Source: Solibacillus sp. FSL R5-0449 (GTDB taxonomy: Bacteria > Bacillota > Bacilli > Bacillales_A > Planococcaceae). Taken from it: a stretch of DNA of 64,000 bases. The notes under the pieces were generated by a model that worked only from the letters and a program-made list of their open reading frames with translations, did not search any database and was not told the origin of the DNA. This document shows, in pieces, positions 17,461-29,431 of this stretch; within the stretch, counting starts at the first letter, position 1, and each line of letters opens with the position of its first letter. The stretch spans positions 2,022,001-2,086,000 of the forward strand of contig NZ_CP150239.1 of NCBI RefSeq assembly GCF_037975215.1. Direction: 5' to 3'. Made by a program: the position numbers and the translations under genes.

Positions 17461-18345
17461 TTAGTTACTACGTCTCACAATATACTGTGCAAATTGTCGA
17501 AGTAATGTCGTATCGATGTCGATTTTTTGCAATGCATCAATCGCCAGCTCATAATGTTCATTCAGCTTTTGCTTTGCACCGTCTAATGTAAGTAAAGCAG
17601 GGTATGTACTTTTTTCGCTTGCTACGTCTTTTCCTGCTGTTTTCCCTAGCTGTTCCGAAGTTCCCTCAATATCTAAAATATCATCTTGGATTTGGAAGGC
17701 TAAACCGATATGGTGCGCATATTCCACTAATGCTTTTCGGTCAGAACTACTTGCATTTGCCAGCACGGCACCTGCTTCAATACTAAAACGAAGCAATGCA
17801 CCTGTTTTATTTACATGAACCATTTCAAGCTCCTGTAAATTTAATAGACGCTTTTCTCCGTCCATATCAAGCACTTGTCCGCCGACCATTCCTTCAGCAC
17901 CTGCCGCAATACTTAACAGATTGACAAGTTCAATGCGCTTTTCTGCAGATAGATTATTTAATCGTGCGATGACACCAAATGCCAATGTGTTTAATGCGTC
18001 TCCCGCCAAAGTGGCCAATGCTTCACCGTATACAACATGGTTTGTTGGCTTGCCGCGGCGCAATTCATCATCATCCATACTAGGCAGGTCATCATGGATT
18101 AATGAATACGTATGGATCATTTCAACAGCAGCGCCTAGTGAATAACTTGCTTCAAGAGACTGATTGTACATTTCGCAAACCGCTACAACAAATAATGGAC
18201 GAATTCGTTTGCCCCCTGCTTTTAATGAATACAGCATCGATTCTTTTAAATGTGCCGGTGCTTGTATCGATTCAACGAGTTCGTACATTGTCGTTTCGAG
18301 CTGCGGTATATTAAGATCAATAAACTGCTTTAACGTGTTTTCCAT
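17461..18345 (-). CDS. ispA: Farnesyl diphosphate synthase (polyprenyl synthetase)
   Basis: This enzyme makes farnesyl diphosphate from isopentenyl and dimethylallyl diphosphates for undecaprenol and quinones. The 294-residue protein shows both aspartate-rich motifs: IHDDLPSMDDDELRRG (first, about residues 80-96) and FQIQDDILDIEG (second, about 225-236), plus GGKRIRPLFVVAVCEM near the N-terminus. The short-chain character is suggested by SYSLIHDDLPSMD upstream of the first motif. The gene begins three bases after the xseB stop and precedes dxs, giving a compact isoprenoid pair within a DNA repair operon. Confidence 0.96.
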   Translation of the reverse strand: MENTLKQFIDLNIPQLETTMYELVESIQAPAHLKESMLYSLKAGGKRIRPLFVVAVCEMYNQSLEASYSLGAAVEMIHTYSLIHDDLPSMDDDELRRGKPTNHVVYGEALATLAGDALNTLAFGVIARLNNLSAEKRIELVNLLSIAAGAEGMVGGQVLDMDGEKRLLNLQELEMVHVNKTGALLRFSIEAGAVLANASSSDRKALVEYAHHIGLAFQIQDDILDIEGTSEQLGKTAGKDVASEKSTYPALLTLDGAKQKLNEHYELAIDALQKIDIDTTLLRQFAQYIVRRSN

Positions 18346-18348
18346 CAG

Positions 18349-18576
18349 TTAGTCTTCTCCATTTCCTTGTTGGAAAGCTTTCTTTTCACCATCTTCTCCA
18401 ACGATTGAAATTAATTGCTGTTCTGCATTTTGCAGTGTATCATGACAAAGTTTTGATAGTTCCATGCCCTTTTTGTAAAGGTCAATTGCTTCTTCCAGCG
18501 GAACATCTCCTTGTTCAAGCTTACGTACAACTTCTTCTAATTCTGTCATTGCTGTCGCAAATGTCGGTTTTGTCAC
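18349..18576 (-). CDS. xseB: Exodeoxyribonuclease VII small subunit
   Basis: This is the small subunit of exonuclease VII, which wraps around the large subunit and degrades single-stranded DNA. It has 75 residues, with the family signature FATAMTELEEVVRKLEQGDVP followed by LEEAIDLYKKGMELSKLC, both helical. Its ATG overlaps the xseA stop by four bases (ATGA), so the two subunits are translationally coupled. It lies three bases before ispA. Confidence 0.96.
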   Translation of the reverse strand: MTKPTFATAMTELEEVVRKLEQGDVPLEEAIDLYKKGMELSKLCHDTLQNAEQQLISIVGEDGEKKAFQQGNGED

Positions 18577-19931
18577 TTTGCTTCCCCTTCCTTTTGCACA
18601 TGCTTTTTCTCAATTTTCGCTTCTGCATATCCATCCTGAAACGTCACTTGGATTACGTCGCCTTTTTCCAGCTCGTGAACTGATTTTACTACGTTTTCCT
18701 CTTTATATGCCACGCTAAAGCCTTTACTCATTAATGCGAGCGGATTTAATGCCTCCAGCATTCGCAGCTGATTAGTAAAAGCAACCTTATTTTGTGCGAG
18801 CTGTTGCTGCATTCGATTTGTTAATGTTTGCGTACGGTGCTCAAGCTGCTGTTTAGCGGCAGTCAACTGATGTACCGGCGAATACAGCTTCATCTTGCTG
18901 TCTATTGACTGCAGTTTTGATTTTTCATTCATCATATAAAGTTTCGTTGCATTTTGAAGTGATAAATCCACCTGAACAAGTCTTTCAATAAAAGGACGAT
19001 ATAATCGCTCAGGTGTTGCAAGCGGATAGGAATTTTGCAGTTTAGTTAAGCGATTGCGTTCGAAATTAAGCTTTGATGTCATCATTTGATGAAGAATCGA
19101 CTGATGATGAAGGATTTGCTGATACAGCTGCTGCTGGTTCGGAACAGCCAGTTCTGCCGCAGCAGTTGGCGTCGGTGCACGCAAGTCTGCAACAAAGTCC
19201 GCAATTGTCGTATCGGTTTCATGGCCGACAGCACTAATGACCGGAATACGGCTTTCAAAAATCGCGCGTGCAACAATCTCTTCATTGAATGCCCATAAAT
19301 CTTCAATCGATCCGCCACCCCGTCCAACAATGAGTACATCACAAAATCCGTGACGGTTCGCTAAATATATATTTTCAGTAATATTTGGTGCTGCGCCTGC
19401 GCCTTGTACGAGCGTCGGATAAATTAAAATTTCAGCCTGTGGATAGCGTCGGGTAATCGTTGTGCAAATATCGCGAATAGCGGCACCAGTTGTCGCAGTT
19501 AACACACCGATCGTTTTCGGAAATTGCGGAATCGGCTGCTTAAAATTCGGATTGAATAGGCCTTCTTTTTGAAGACGTTCCTTCAACTGATTAAATGCGA
19601 CAAATAATCCGCCAATCCCGTCCGGCTCCATTGTCTGGGCATAAAGCTGATATGCGCCGCTTGCTTCATAAACGTTCACATCGCCTCGTATAAAAACTTT
19701 CATCCCTTCTTCAGGTTTAAAAGAAAGCTTCGAAGCCTGTGAACGGAACATCGTCGCGTTAATCCGCGAACTGTCATCTTTCAGCGTAAAATAAATATGT
19801 CCTGAACTATGTACTTTTACATTTGAAAGCTCTCCCGTTACGTACACATCACGTAAATGCGGATCGGCATCAAATTTTCGTTTAATATATTTTGTTAATG
19901 CTTTTACGGATAAATAAGAATTCGATGTCAT
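18573..19931 (-). CDS. xseA: Exodeoxyribonuclease VII large subunit
   Basis: This is the catalytic subunit of exonuclease VII, active on single-stranded DNA from both ends in repair. The 452-residue protein has an N-terminal OB fold (about 5-105: YVTGELSNVKVHSSGHIYFT) and the catalytic core with GVLTATTGAAIRDI, IVGRGGGSIEDLWAFNEE and AVGHETDTTIADFVADLRA. A long C-terminal coiled coil rich in Gln and Lys binds the small subunit. The gene is the first of the xseA-xseB-ispA-dxs-tlyA run; the 194-base gap to folD contains the folD terminator. Confidence 0.96.
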   Translation of the reverse strand: MTSNSYLSVKALTKYIKRKFDADPHLRDVYVTGELSNVKVHSSGHIYFTLKDDSSRINATMFRSQASKLSFKPEEGMKVFIRGDVNVYEASGAYQLYAQTMEPDGIGGLFVAFNQLKERLQKEGLFNPNFKQPIPQFPKTIGVLTATTGAAIRDICTTITRRYPQAEILIYPTLVQGAGAAPNITENIYLANRHGFCDVLIVGRGGGSIEDLWAFNEEIVARAIFESRIPVISAVGHETDTTIADFVADLRAPTPTAAAELAVPNQQQLYQQILHHQSILHQMMTSKLNFERNRLTKLQNSYPLATPERLYRPFIERLVQVDLSLQNATKLYMMNEKSKLQSIDSKMKLYSPVHQLTAAKQQLEHRTQTLTNRMQQQLAQNKVAFTNQLRMLEALNPLALMSKGFSVAYKEENVVKSVHELEKGDVIQVTFQDGYAEAKIEKKHVQKEGEAK

Positions 19932-20076
19932 AAACGTATTGCTCCTTTACGGTAGATTTTTTTTCGTATATGTAGTTTTGGTGAGACCAACAGATTTAAC
20001 AGTTGGTTGATCCTAAAGTAAGGCGAAAAAAGTAGAATATTTATATTTAAGCTTCCCTTATTGTACCCTATAAGCT

Positions 20077-20116
20077 AAAAATCACGATTTTGATCTACAT
20101 CAAAATCGTGATTTTT
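20077..20116 (-). terminator. Terminator after folD
   Basis: An 18-base arm (20077-20094) is perfectly complementary to 20099-20116 around a four-base loop, and the stem itself ends in a T-run. It lies ten bases after the folD stop. Confidence 0.88.
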
Positions 20117-20125
20117 GAAGTTAGA

Positions 20126-20989
20126 TTAATTCTCTTGACGTTCTAACTCTTTTTCAGCTGCTTGTACTGTGTTTTCCAGTAACATTGTAATCGTCATTGG
20201 ACCAACTCCACCCGGAACAGGTGTAATATGTGATGCGATTCCTTGTACATCGTCAAAGTCGACATCACCGCATAAACGATTGTCCTGGTTGCGGTTAATC
20301 CCTACATCAATAACAACCGCGCCTTCTTTAATATGCTCGCTTGTAATAAAGTTTGCACGACCAACAGCCGCGATTAAAATATCGGCCTGTTTCGTAAAGA
20401 AAGGTAAATCCGGTGTTTTAGAGTGTGTATACGTTACGGTAGCGTCTTTTTGCAACAATAGTTGTCCCATCGGTTTCCCGACGATATGGCTGCGTCCTAC
20501 GATAACTGCATGCTTTCCTGCAACATCTATTCCCGCATGTTCGAGCATTTTCATAACCCCATAAGGAGTACATGGCAAGTATGTATCCTGTCCAAGCATC
20601 ATTTTCCCTACACTAATCGGTGAGAATCCATCCACGTCTTTCTCCGGAGAGATCGTTTGGATGACTTTATCCTCGTTGATATGTTTTGGTAATGGAAGCT
20701 GAACGAGAATACCGTGAATCGAAGCACGTTCGTTTAATTCACGAATTTTTTCTAGTAAAGCCTGTTCTGAAATTTCTTCAGGGAGTTTGACAAGTTCCGA
20801 ATACATCCCAATTTGCTCACAAGACTTTTGTTTGTTTGCGACATATGTTTTGGATGCAGGGTTTTCTCCTACTAAAATAACAGCTAAACCGGGAGTGATC
20901 CCTTTATCTTTTAGCGCTTGTACTCGAGTAGCGACCCCTGTTCGAATTTCTTGACCGATCTCTTTACCATTAATTATTACGCTTGACAT
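20126..20989 (-). CDS. folD: Methylenetetrahydrofolate dehydrogenase / methenyltetrahydrofolate cyclohydrolase
   Basis: This bifunctional one-carbon enzyme interconverts 5,10-methylene- and 10-formyl-tetrahydrofolate using NADP. The 287-residue length is standard. The catalytic lysine motif is YVANKQKSCEQIG (about residues 50-62), followed by GILVQLPLPKHINEDKVIQ, the dinucleotide region VVGRSHIVGKPMGQLLL, and the C-terminal PVPGGVGPMTITMLLENT, which is diagnostic. It sits between nusB and xseA as in B. subtilis and ends in a strong terminator. Confidence 0.97.
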   Translation of the reverse strand: MSSVIINGKEIGQEIRTGVATRVQALKDKGITPGLAVILVGENPASKTYVANKQKSCEQIGMYSELVKLPEEISEQALLEKIRELNERASIHGILVQLPLPKHINEDKVIQTISPEKDVDGFSPISVGKMMLGQDTYLPCTPYGVMKMLEHAGIDVAGKHAVIVGRSHIVGKPMGQLLLQKDATVTYTHSKTPDLPFFTKQADILIAAVGRANFITSEHIKEGAVVIDVGINRNQDNRLCGDVDFDDVQGIASHITPVPGGVGPMTITMLLENTVQAAEKELERQEN

Positions 20990-21106
20990 GTTGTTGCTCC
21001 TTCCAGTGATTACGACAATCGGAAAGGCTGCCTGCTGCTTGCTATGACAACCTACCAGTTAAATCTTGATATATTAATCTTTATAGAATTGAATACATTT
21101 ATTGAT

Positions 21107-21493
21107 TTATTGCTCAGTAAATTTCGAAAGTACACCATTGACGAACTTGCTTGATTTGTCGTCACCGAATGTTTTTGAAAGCTCGATGGCTTCGTTCATA
21201 ATAACTTTGTTTGGCGTTTCTTCTGCATATAATAATTCATATACCGCTAAACGCAAAATTGTTCTTTCAATTTTTGGCAGACGACTGATCGTCCATTTTT
21301 CTAGGTTTTTTTCTAGCGCTGCATCAATTGCTTCGAGATTTTCAGTTGTCCCACGAACTAATTGCTCCAAAAAGGCATTCGATTTTTGCTCTTCTTCAAG
21401 AACATGACCGATCGCCTCTTCTATTGTCAATTCTGTGCTGTCTAACTGAAACAAAGCTTGTAACGCTTTTTGACGCGCCTCTGTTCGTTTCAT
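21107..21493 (-). CDS. nusB: Transcription antitermination factor NusB
   Basis: NusB joins NusE (S10) in boxA-dependent antitermination of rRNA transcription. The ATG at 21493 gives 128 residues beginning MKRTEARQKALQALFQLD, the standard NusB start; AAGGAG lies upstream. The reading frame extends 50 codons further upstream, but that part is not NusB-like. The helical core includes the conserved ERTILRLAVYELLY and VIMNEAIELSKTFGDDKSSKFVNGVL. It precedes folD by 117 bases. In B. subtilis yqhY is directly upstream; here glpDFK and a small gene intervene. Confidence 0.96.
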   Translation of the reverse strand: MKRTEARQKALQALFQLDSTELTIEEAIGHVLEEEQKSNAFLEQLVRGTTENLEAIDAALEKNLEKWTISRLPKIERTILRLAVYELLYAEETPNKVIMNEAIELSKTFGDDKSSKFVNGVLSKFTEQ

Positions 21494-21631
21494 AAATAAT
21501 AGCTCTCCTTCATAAGTAGCATTACTTGTTATCATAGCATATTTTGCAAGGCATCGCACAGTTTGACAGAAAAATTTTAGCTGTAAAAAGAGATTTTTGT
21601 ATTCTTCCTTAAAATGGTGAAATTTGCGATA

Positions 21632-21666
21632 AAAAAACGACATGTTTGAGATAAATCAACATGTCG
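21632..21666 (-). terminator. Terminator after the small gene at 21685
   Basis: On the minus strand GCGACATGTT and AACATGTCGT form a stem with a T-run of seven. It separates the small hypothetical gene from the nusB transcript. Confidence 0.78.
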
Positions 21667-21684
21667 CCGTTATACTTTTTGGCT

Positions 21685-21951
21685 CTAATTATTTTGTAGA
21701 GGGATCATCAGCGTACCTGTTTCGCGCTTTTCGTTTCCTGATTCAGGGAACTCAAATAGGTACGTAATTTGTTCAGCTGTTTCTTTTAGTACGTAGAACT
21801 GGAAATGCTCCATATTTTCCAGGAAATAACGGATGTCTTGCATCGCCATAAGCTCTCCTACTTCTTCATAGTGTGACAATGCTTGCTTAAAGTAAGCGTT
21901 AATCAACGTTAAATCTTCTACATTTGCTATTCGAATATAATCATTGCTCAT
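21685..21951 (-). CDS. Small conserved-looking hypothetical protein
   Basis: An 88-residue soluble acidic protein (MSNDYIRIANVEDLTLINAYF) that I do not recognise. It has no membrane helix or signal peptide and no metal-binding motif. Predicted helices in the first half (LINAYFKQALSHYEEVGEL) and beta strands in the second half (FQFYVLKETAEQITYLFEF) give a compact alpha-beta look. GAGGAG lies ten bases from the ATG, and a terminator follows, so it is probably a real monocistronic gene. It lies between glpK and nusB, in the part of the locus that differs from B. subtilis. Confidence 0.6.
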   Translation of the reverse strand: MSNDYIRIANVEDLTLINAYFKQALSHYEEVGELMAMQDIRYFLENMEHFQFYVLKETAEQITYLFEFPESGNEKRETGTLMIPLQNN

Positions 21952-22061
21952 ATCATTTTAACTCCTCAACTAGATAATGACCTATTATAGCATAATTCCC
22001 CTAGTGATTAGGAATCTGCTGCCAAACGATTTTTAGATCATTGATTTTCTAGTAAAATTTA

Positions 22062-24361
<2,300 letters not shown>

Positions 24362-24379
24362 TCCCTTCGCCTCTTTTCA

Positions 24380-26020
24380 CTAAGTCATTGTTACGTTTTG
24401 TAGTTCCTGTTCTAGTTGATCTGTATGCTGCTGCTTTTCTTCAACAGTCCAGTTGAGGTAGTCGCTCATTTCATCAATTACATGCTGTTTATATTGTTTT
24501 ACCAGGTGGATATTAAATAATAGCGCACCGGTACGACGAACGAAAAAGTCACTCGGCGTACATGCAGATTCCTCGTTGATCGCATAATAGAGCTGACCGT
24601 AAACAATCGGCGGTAATTTACCTTTTGCCTGTTTAATGTAATCGAATACTTTATCAACATTTGTACCGTAAAATTTCGCTAAATAACGGCTTTGCTCTTC
24701 TGTTAAACCAAGGTCCTGGCCTTTCACCGTACGTTTTTCAACAAACGATTCAAAAAACTTCGAGCCGCTCGTTTCCCCACCCGAAATAGGAAGATTTTTT
24801 GTAATCGATTTCCCGTATTTCAGCTGGTATTCATCGTTTAATTGTTTTACGACAAGGTCGACAATTTTTTCCGCCATTTTACGGTAGCCAGTTAGTTTCC
24901 CGCCAGCAATCGTAATAAGGCCACTATCCGATTGCCAAATTTCATCTTTACGTGAAATTTCCGACGGTCCCTTACCTTCTTCATGGATAAGCGGTCTCAC
25001 CCCTGCCCATGCCGACTCGATTTTATCTTCTGTCAGCTGAAGTTGAGGGAACATGTAATGAATCGCATCCATAATATATTGTCGATCCTCTTTCGTTACT
25101 TTTATGTCTGCAGGATCCCCCTCATAAAATGTATCTGTTGTCCCTACATACGCTTTGCCATCCCGCGGAATCGCAAAAATCATCCGTCCATCTTTTTCGG
25201 TATCAAAATAGATCGCCTGCTGCAACGGGAAATCATCTTCGTCAAAAACGAGATGCACACCTTTCGATAAAATGAGATGCTTGTTACTAAGTTCACCATC
25301 TAATTTGCGCACATCATCAACCCATGGACCTGCCGCATTGACGACTTTTTTCGCTCGGATTTCGTATTGTTCACCAGTGAGCTGATCTTCCACCGTCACT
25401 TTAGAAAAGGCCACGTTATTCGCCTCAATCCCGACAACTTTCAAGTGATTCATTGCGATTGCCCCGTTGGCAACCGCTGCCTTCATTACTTCGATTGTCA
25501 GACGTGCATCGTCTGTACGGTATTCTACATAAACACCGCCGCCAAGCAAACCGTCCTTTTTTATAAGCGGTTCCCGGGCAATCGTTTCATCTGCGGACAG
25601 CATAAAACGTCTTTCATCCTTTTTAACATTCGCTAAAATATCGTATACTTTCAATCCAAGCGCTGTCGAAAACGAACCAAATGTCCCTCCTTTATGGAAG
25701 GGAAGCAACATCCATACAGGAGTTGTTACATGTGGTCCGTTTTCATAAACGATTGCCCGCTCTCGACCAAGCTCCGCAACCTCTTTTATTTCGAATTGTT
25801 TTAAGTAACGGAGGCCGCCATGTACAAGTTTTGTCGATCGGCTACTTGTGCCTTCCGCAAAATCCTGCATCTCTGCCAACCCTAATTTTAAACCTCGTGT
25901 GGCGGCATCAAGCGCAATCCCCGCACCTGTAATCCCACCACCTATAACAAACAGATCAAAGGTGTCTTCTATTAATGTTTCTTTCAGTCGCTCTCTTGCA
26001 TTTGCAGAAAAGTTTCCCAT
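24380..26020 (-). CDS. glpD: Aerobic glycerol-3-phosphate dehydrogenase
   Basis: This FAD enzyme at the membrane oxidises glycerol-3-phosphate to dihydroxyacetone phosphate and passes electrons to quinone. The ATG at 26020 gives 546 residues, with AAGGAGG eight bases upstream; a longer in-frame start lacks a site. FAD-binding motifs are [21 protein letters not shown] and [15 protein letters not shown]; the [15 protein letters not shown] and [10 protein letters not shown] segments are typical of the family. It leads the glpDFK operon. No GlpP-type antiterminator leader can be identified with confidence in the 125 bases up to the asp23 terminator. Confidence 0.96.
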   Translation of the reverse strand: MGNFSANARERLKETLIEDTFDLFVIGGGITGAGIALDAATRGLKLGLAEMQDFAEGTSSRSTKLVHGGLRYLKQFEIKEVAELGRERAIVYENGPHVTTPVWMLLPFHKGGTFGSFSTALGLKVYDILANVKKDERRFMLSADETIAREPLIKKDGLLGGGVYVEYRTDDARLTIEVMKAAVANGAIAMNHLKVVGIEANNVAFSKVTVEDQLTGEQYEIRAKKVVNAAGPWVDDVRKLDGELSNKHLILSKGVHLVFDEDDFPLQQAIYFDTEKDGRMIFAIPRDGKAYVGTTDTFYEGDPADIKVTKEDRQYIMDAIHYMFPQLQLTEDKIESAWAGVRPLIHEEGKGPSEISRKDEIWQSDSGLITIAGGKLTGYRKMAEKIVDLVVKQLNDEYQLKYGKSITKNLPISGGETSGSKFFESFVEKRTVKGQDLGLTEEQSRYLAKFYGTNVDKVFDYIKQAKGKLPPIVYGQLYYAINEESACTPSDFFVRRTGALLFNIHLVKQYKQHVIDEMSDYLNWTVEEKQQHTDQLEQELQNVTMT

Positions 26021-26142
26021 ACCGTTTTCCTCCTTACCAAATGAAGCTTTTAGTCTATACCCTATTTTCGCCTTGTTCATATCCTAAAATTCACAAAAAT
26101 ATGAAAAAACATTCTAAATTAAATTCTTTATTTTTGAGAAAA

Positions 26143-26174
26143 CAAAAAAACCGAGCTCAATTAAATGAGCTCGG
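26143..26174 (-). terminator. Terminator after the Asp23 gene
   Basis: On the minus strand CCGAGCTCA and TGAGCTCGG are perfectly complementary around a TTTAAT loop and followed by seven T. It begins about 15 bases after the stop at 26190 and lies upstream of glpD, so glpD needs a promoter within 26021-26142 or read-through. Confidence 0.88.
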
Positions 26175-26189
26175 TTCCTGTTTATACAG

Positions 26190-26594
26190 TTATTCTGCGT
26201 CTTTTGAAGTTTCGAACTGGATCCCTGTAATGTGGATGTTCACTTCGCTTGTTTCAATGGCTGTCATATTTAAAATGGCTTGTCGAATCGTTGTTTGCAC
26301 TTCCTTCGCCACTTTTGGAATGGCATAACCATATTTCACTGTGCAAAATACATCAATGACAATATTGCCTTCTTCAGACATTGCTGACTTGATGCCTTTC
26401 GAATGAACTTTTTTACCGAAACGTTCGGCAACACCTGATGCGAAATTTCCGCGTGTTGCAGCGATTCCATCCACCTCTGTTGCAGCAATACCTGCGATAA
26501 CTTCAATTACTTCTGGCGCGACTTCAATCTTTCCTAATTCTTCTTTACCAACCGGTGTTGGTTGTACGAATGCTACTTGTTGTTTCTCAGCCAT
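26190..26594 (-). CDS. yqhY: Asp23/Gls24 family envelope stress protein (YqhY-like)
   Basis: A 134-residue protein of the DUF322/Asp23 family. The core IEVAPEVIEVIAGIAATEVDGIAATRG is the family signature, and the second half VIDVFCTVKYGYAIPKVAKEVQTTIRQAI is also typical. In B. subtilis yqhY lies directly after accC and has been linked to lipid metabolism and acetyl-CoA carboxylase balance. Here it is separated from accB-accC by about 8 kb of other genes. A single-gene unit is likely: it has its own terminator and the 132 bases upstream can hold a promoter. Confidence 0.88.
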   Translation of the reverse strand: MAEKQQVAFVQPTPVGKEELGKIEVAPEVIEVIAGIAATEVDGIAATRGNFASGVAERFGKKVHSKGIKSAMSEEGNIVIDVFCTVKYGYAIPKVAKEVQTTIRQAILNMTAIETSEVNIHITGIQFETSKDAE

Positions 26595-26726
26595 TTGCGA
26601 TACATCCTCTCTTATGTAAACTAATGGATTTCTAACGCTTGTTACTTTAAATCCTTATGTTCAGTATACTACAATTACGCGCTGGATGTAGAACCGTTAC
26701 GCCATATTTTCTAAAATTGGCGCCGG

Positions 26727-27800
26727 TCATCCATTATTCCATGCATACTGACCGTCATTCGGGTCAACAAGTTTAATGTCATACACTTCACAGTAATGTT
26801 TTGCCACAAATAATATTTCCTGACGAACCTCCAGCATAATACCCGTATCATTTGTTTCGACAAAATATCGTATAAGAATACGACAGCTTGTCGGCATCAG
26901 CTCATCCATTGCCACATGGATGATTTTTTTCGAGATTTTCGGATGCAATGAAATTTGCTCTCGTACCGATTCCAAAAACTTCACAATGCTTTCCTCACTA
27001 TTTTCATTTGAAATATGGAGGAAATGCTCCACCTTTCTTTCGATCCGTGTCGACAAATTATAAATCGGTCGGTTGACCAAATACGAGTTCGGTACATAGA
27101 CCGTCCCTTTATCGGAAGTTTGAATGACCGTACTGCGCAAATTTATATCCTGAATCGTGCCGTCGATTTTTTCATCTCCCGACATGACCCAATCCCCGAT
27201 TTGGAATGGTTTATCCAAAGCAACACTCATACCGCCGAATATATGGGCGAGCGTGTCACGTATACCAAATGCGAGCGCAACACCTGTAAGTCCAATTGCA
27301 GTTAAAAACCCGTTTAAATTAAAGTTCCACAGTGACGCAATTGTAAACATCGCAATGACCATTACTGCAACTTTACTCATCCTTAGGAAAAACGGCGTTA
27401 AAATATCCTGATCTTTCCCTGTTTCAAATCGGTGCGGATTTTTCAAATAAAAGCCAAGTACATCATACAGCGCTTTAAACGCAAAAAATACATACACCGA
27501 ATCGATATAAATACCAAGTTTCGTATTATCAAACAGCCATACTTCGACTAATAGAGAAACCGCCATCACAATCAGGCTGAAAATAATGGCGTTACGTATT
27601 GATGGATACACACTTTTCGTTATGTCTCCAAAAACGGGATGATTTTTTTTATTGAACAAGTCCGCGATTTTAAATAACAGCGGCCGTATTACGAATCGAA
27701 TGATGAGTAAACCGGCGACGATTATTGCTGCAGCCGCCAGACCATCTGCTACAGTTGGTGCGGTAACAGACGGAATTAACCATTTTATCGATTCCCACAT
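26727..27800 (-). CDS. MscS-family mechanosensitive ion channel
   Basis: A small-conductance mechanosensitive channel that releases solutes on hypo-osmotic shock. The ATG at 27800 gives 357 residues and follows AAGGTGATTGTT. Four or five N-terminal membrane helices lead to the pore-lining helix region NLNGFLTAIGLTGVALAFGI, which matches the Gly/Ala-packed TM3 of MscS. The beta domain includes KPFQIGDWVMSGDEKIDGTI and TVIQTSDKGTVYVPNS. The C-terminal cytoplasmic vestibule follows. It is encoded alone, next to the Asp23 stress gene. Confidence 0.93.
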   Translation of the reverse strand: MWESIKWLIPSVTAPTVADGLAAAAIIVAGLLIIRFVIRPLLFKIADLFNKKNHPVFGDITKSVYPSIRNAIIFSLIVMAVSLLVEVWLFDNTKLGIYIDSVYVFFAFKALYDVLGFYLKNPHRFETGKDQDILTPFFLRMSKVAVMVIAMFTIASLWNFNLNGFLTAIGLTGVALAFGIRDTLAHIFGGMSVALDKPFQIGDWVMSGDEKIDGTIQDINLRSTVIQTSDKGTVYVPNSYLVNRPIYNLSTRIERKVEHFLHISNENSEESIVKFLESVREQISLHPKISKKIIHVAMDELMPTSCRILIRYFVETNDTGIMLEVRQEILFVAKHYCEVYDIKLVDPNDGQYAWNNG

Positions 27801-27915
27801 AACAATCACCTTCTTAAACCTTCTTTACAACTACAAGACAAAATCATACCATGTAAAGAAACGATTTACATTGAAAATCGTTCCACTGATAGTCAATTCG
27901 AATGGGGGATAATTT

Positions 27916-28260
27916 ATGACAGCACTCAACAATCAATTTTTGCTTCTTGAACAGCAACTCATGTATTACAAAAAGGAAGATTTTATCCGCCTCCTGAGCG
28001 AGGATTTTCTGGAATACGGGTCTTCCGGAGGCAAAATGGATAAATCTTTCCTACTGAATGAGATAACAGAACAAGGCATTGAAGAATCCTTATTTACCGT
28101 TACGGACTTCCAGGCAATTGCAATTGCAGATCAGATTGTGCAAACACGATTCGTTACGACAAATCGCACAAATGGCAACAAGCAAAACCGCAGCTCCCTT
28201 TGGCGCAATGAAAACGGTACATGGCGTATGTTCTTCCATCAAGGTACACCAGCAAAGTAA
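27916..28260 (+). CDS. DUF4440 / NTF2-like small protein
   Basis: A 114-residue cone-shaped NTF2-like protein. Motifs LLEQQLMYYKKEDFIRLLSEDFLEYGSSG and SSLWRNENGTWRMFFHQGTPA fit the DUF4440 family, which includes bacterial proteins of unknown function and a few enzymes. It has no signal peptide. It is a solitary plus-strand gene between two divergent and convergent minus-strand genes; GGGGGATAATTT provides a ribosome binding site. No substrate can be inferred. Confidence 0.75.
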   Translation: MTALNNQFLLLEQQLMYYKKEDFIRLLSEDFLEYGSSGGKMDKSFLLNEITEQGIEESLFTVTDFQAIAIADQIVQTRFVTTNRTNGNKQNRSSLWRNENGTWRMFFHQGTPAK

Positions 28261-28287
28261 AAAACCGCCCTTATAAAGAGCAGTTAG

Positions 28288-29286
28288 TCATTGCTTTTTA
28301 AATAGATCTTTATATTGATGCGATGTCGTGATGGCGATTGTCAGCGCACCTTTACTGTAATACGATTTAATTAAAAACGGAGCCCCGCTCGTATTTTGGA
28401 ATTTGAAATCGAGCGAATCATAAGAAACCGTGGCGTCTCTGCCTGTTGGTACATACCCGATATTCAATGAGTGGTGATGCCTTTCGGTAATGCGAATTCC
28501 TAACTGATCAACAGCATTGAACAATGTCGAGGAGGTTTGGCAAATTCCACCGCCGATTCCCATTACTAGTTCCTTATTAATAATTTCAGGTGCCGGTTGA
28601 TATCCTTTTTCCACTGTCCGCTCTCCAACCATTGTGTTAAAAGAAAAGTAATCGCCATCCCCCACTAAAATATTATGGATTGCCTTAGAGGAAAGTTGGA
28701 TATTTTCGCTTCTTCCGGTTTTTGATGCATTAAAATAAGTCGTAAACGATGCAATGGTCACCTCATCCAGTGAAGGAATATCTATATCCAGATTGGTTTC
28801 CAAAATATACAGAGGCACAAATATATGATCTCCTTTAGGTGAAGCTGTTAAAATTTTTTCAACCAATTCACTTTCCTTTAATACGATACCGGGAATCCCT
28901 TCAATAAGCTCCCCATTATCCCCGACTTTATGAAGAACCATTGTTTGATCATAGCCGGTCCTTTTTTCAGTCCCTCTTGCCAGTTCCCTTGCTATTTTTT
29001 TTACGTTAGCCTCGTACAGTTCGTTATCCGTTCCATATCCTAATAATTGCGGTGTGAACGATTTCACGATTTCCATTGTTCTCGGATCGAGCAATGTTAT
29101 GACAGCTGGATAAATAAGCGGATATTCTCCGACAATCGCTTCACTTTCCGATGGTGCTGTAGTCGAAGTTTCAATTTGCGGTTCTTGTTCACGAACCGTA
29201 TCGGAAGCCTCAGAATACGACTCTTTTTCACAGCCTGTAAGTAAACAAAGGCAGATCAATACTAAAAAAATGAAGTTTGTTTTCAT
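28288..29286 (-). CDS. VanW family lipoprotein
   Basis: A 332-residue protein with a lipoprotein signal peptide: a hydrophobic stretch (residues 5-17) ends in the lipobox LLTGCEKE with Cys20. The C-terminal half is a VanW domain, seen as DGDYFSFNTMVGERTVEKGY, IGGGICQTSSTLFNAV and RHHHSLNIGYVPTGRDATV. VanW proteins are named after a vancomycin-resistance cluster gene; the activity is not known, although the conserved Cys suggests peptidoglycan-related chemistry. It lies 145 bases downstream of a LytH-like endopeptidase, so a cell-wall role is likely. Confidence 0.87.
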   Translation of the reverse strand: MKTNFIFLVLICLCLLTGCEKESYSEASDTVREQEPQIETSTTAPSESEAIVGEYPLIYPAVITLLDPRTMEIVKSFTPQLLGYGTDNELYEANVKKIARELARGTEKRTGYDQTMVLHKVGDNGELIEGIPGIVLKESELVEKILTASPKGDHIFVPLYILETNLDIDIPSLDEVTIASFTTYFNASKTGRSENIQLSSKAIHNILVGDGDYFSFNTMVGERTVEKGYQPAPEIINKELVMGIGGGICQTSSTLFNAVDQLGIRITERHHHSLNIGYVPTGRDATVSYDSLDFKFQNTSGAPFLIKSYYSKGALTIAITTSHQYKDLFKKQ

Positions 29287-29431
29287 GTTATTTCTCCTAT
29301 CTATAAAAGCAAAGATCTCATAGCTTATTCAGAAATTTAACTTCTGTTAACAGAAGCAATGTCACTAAAAGCCCACTTGGATTGAATATGGGATACCGTC
29401 ACTTTTATAGACAGCGAGAATGAATACCTCA

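Noticed and set aside
26021-26142. GlpP-type antiterminator leader before glpD
   Set aside because: No convincing overlapping antiterminator/terminator hairpins were found; the only hairpin belongs to the asp23 terminator.
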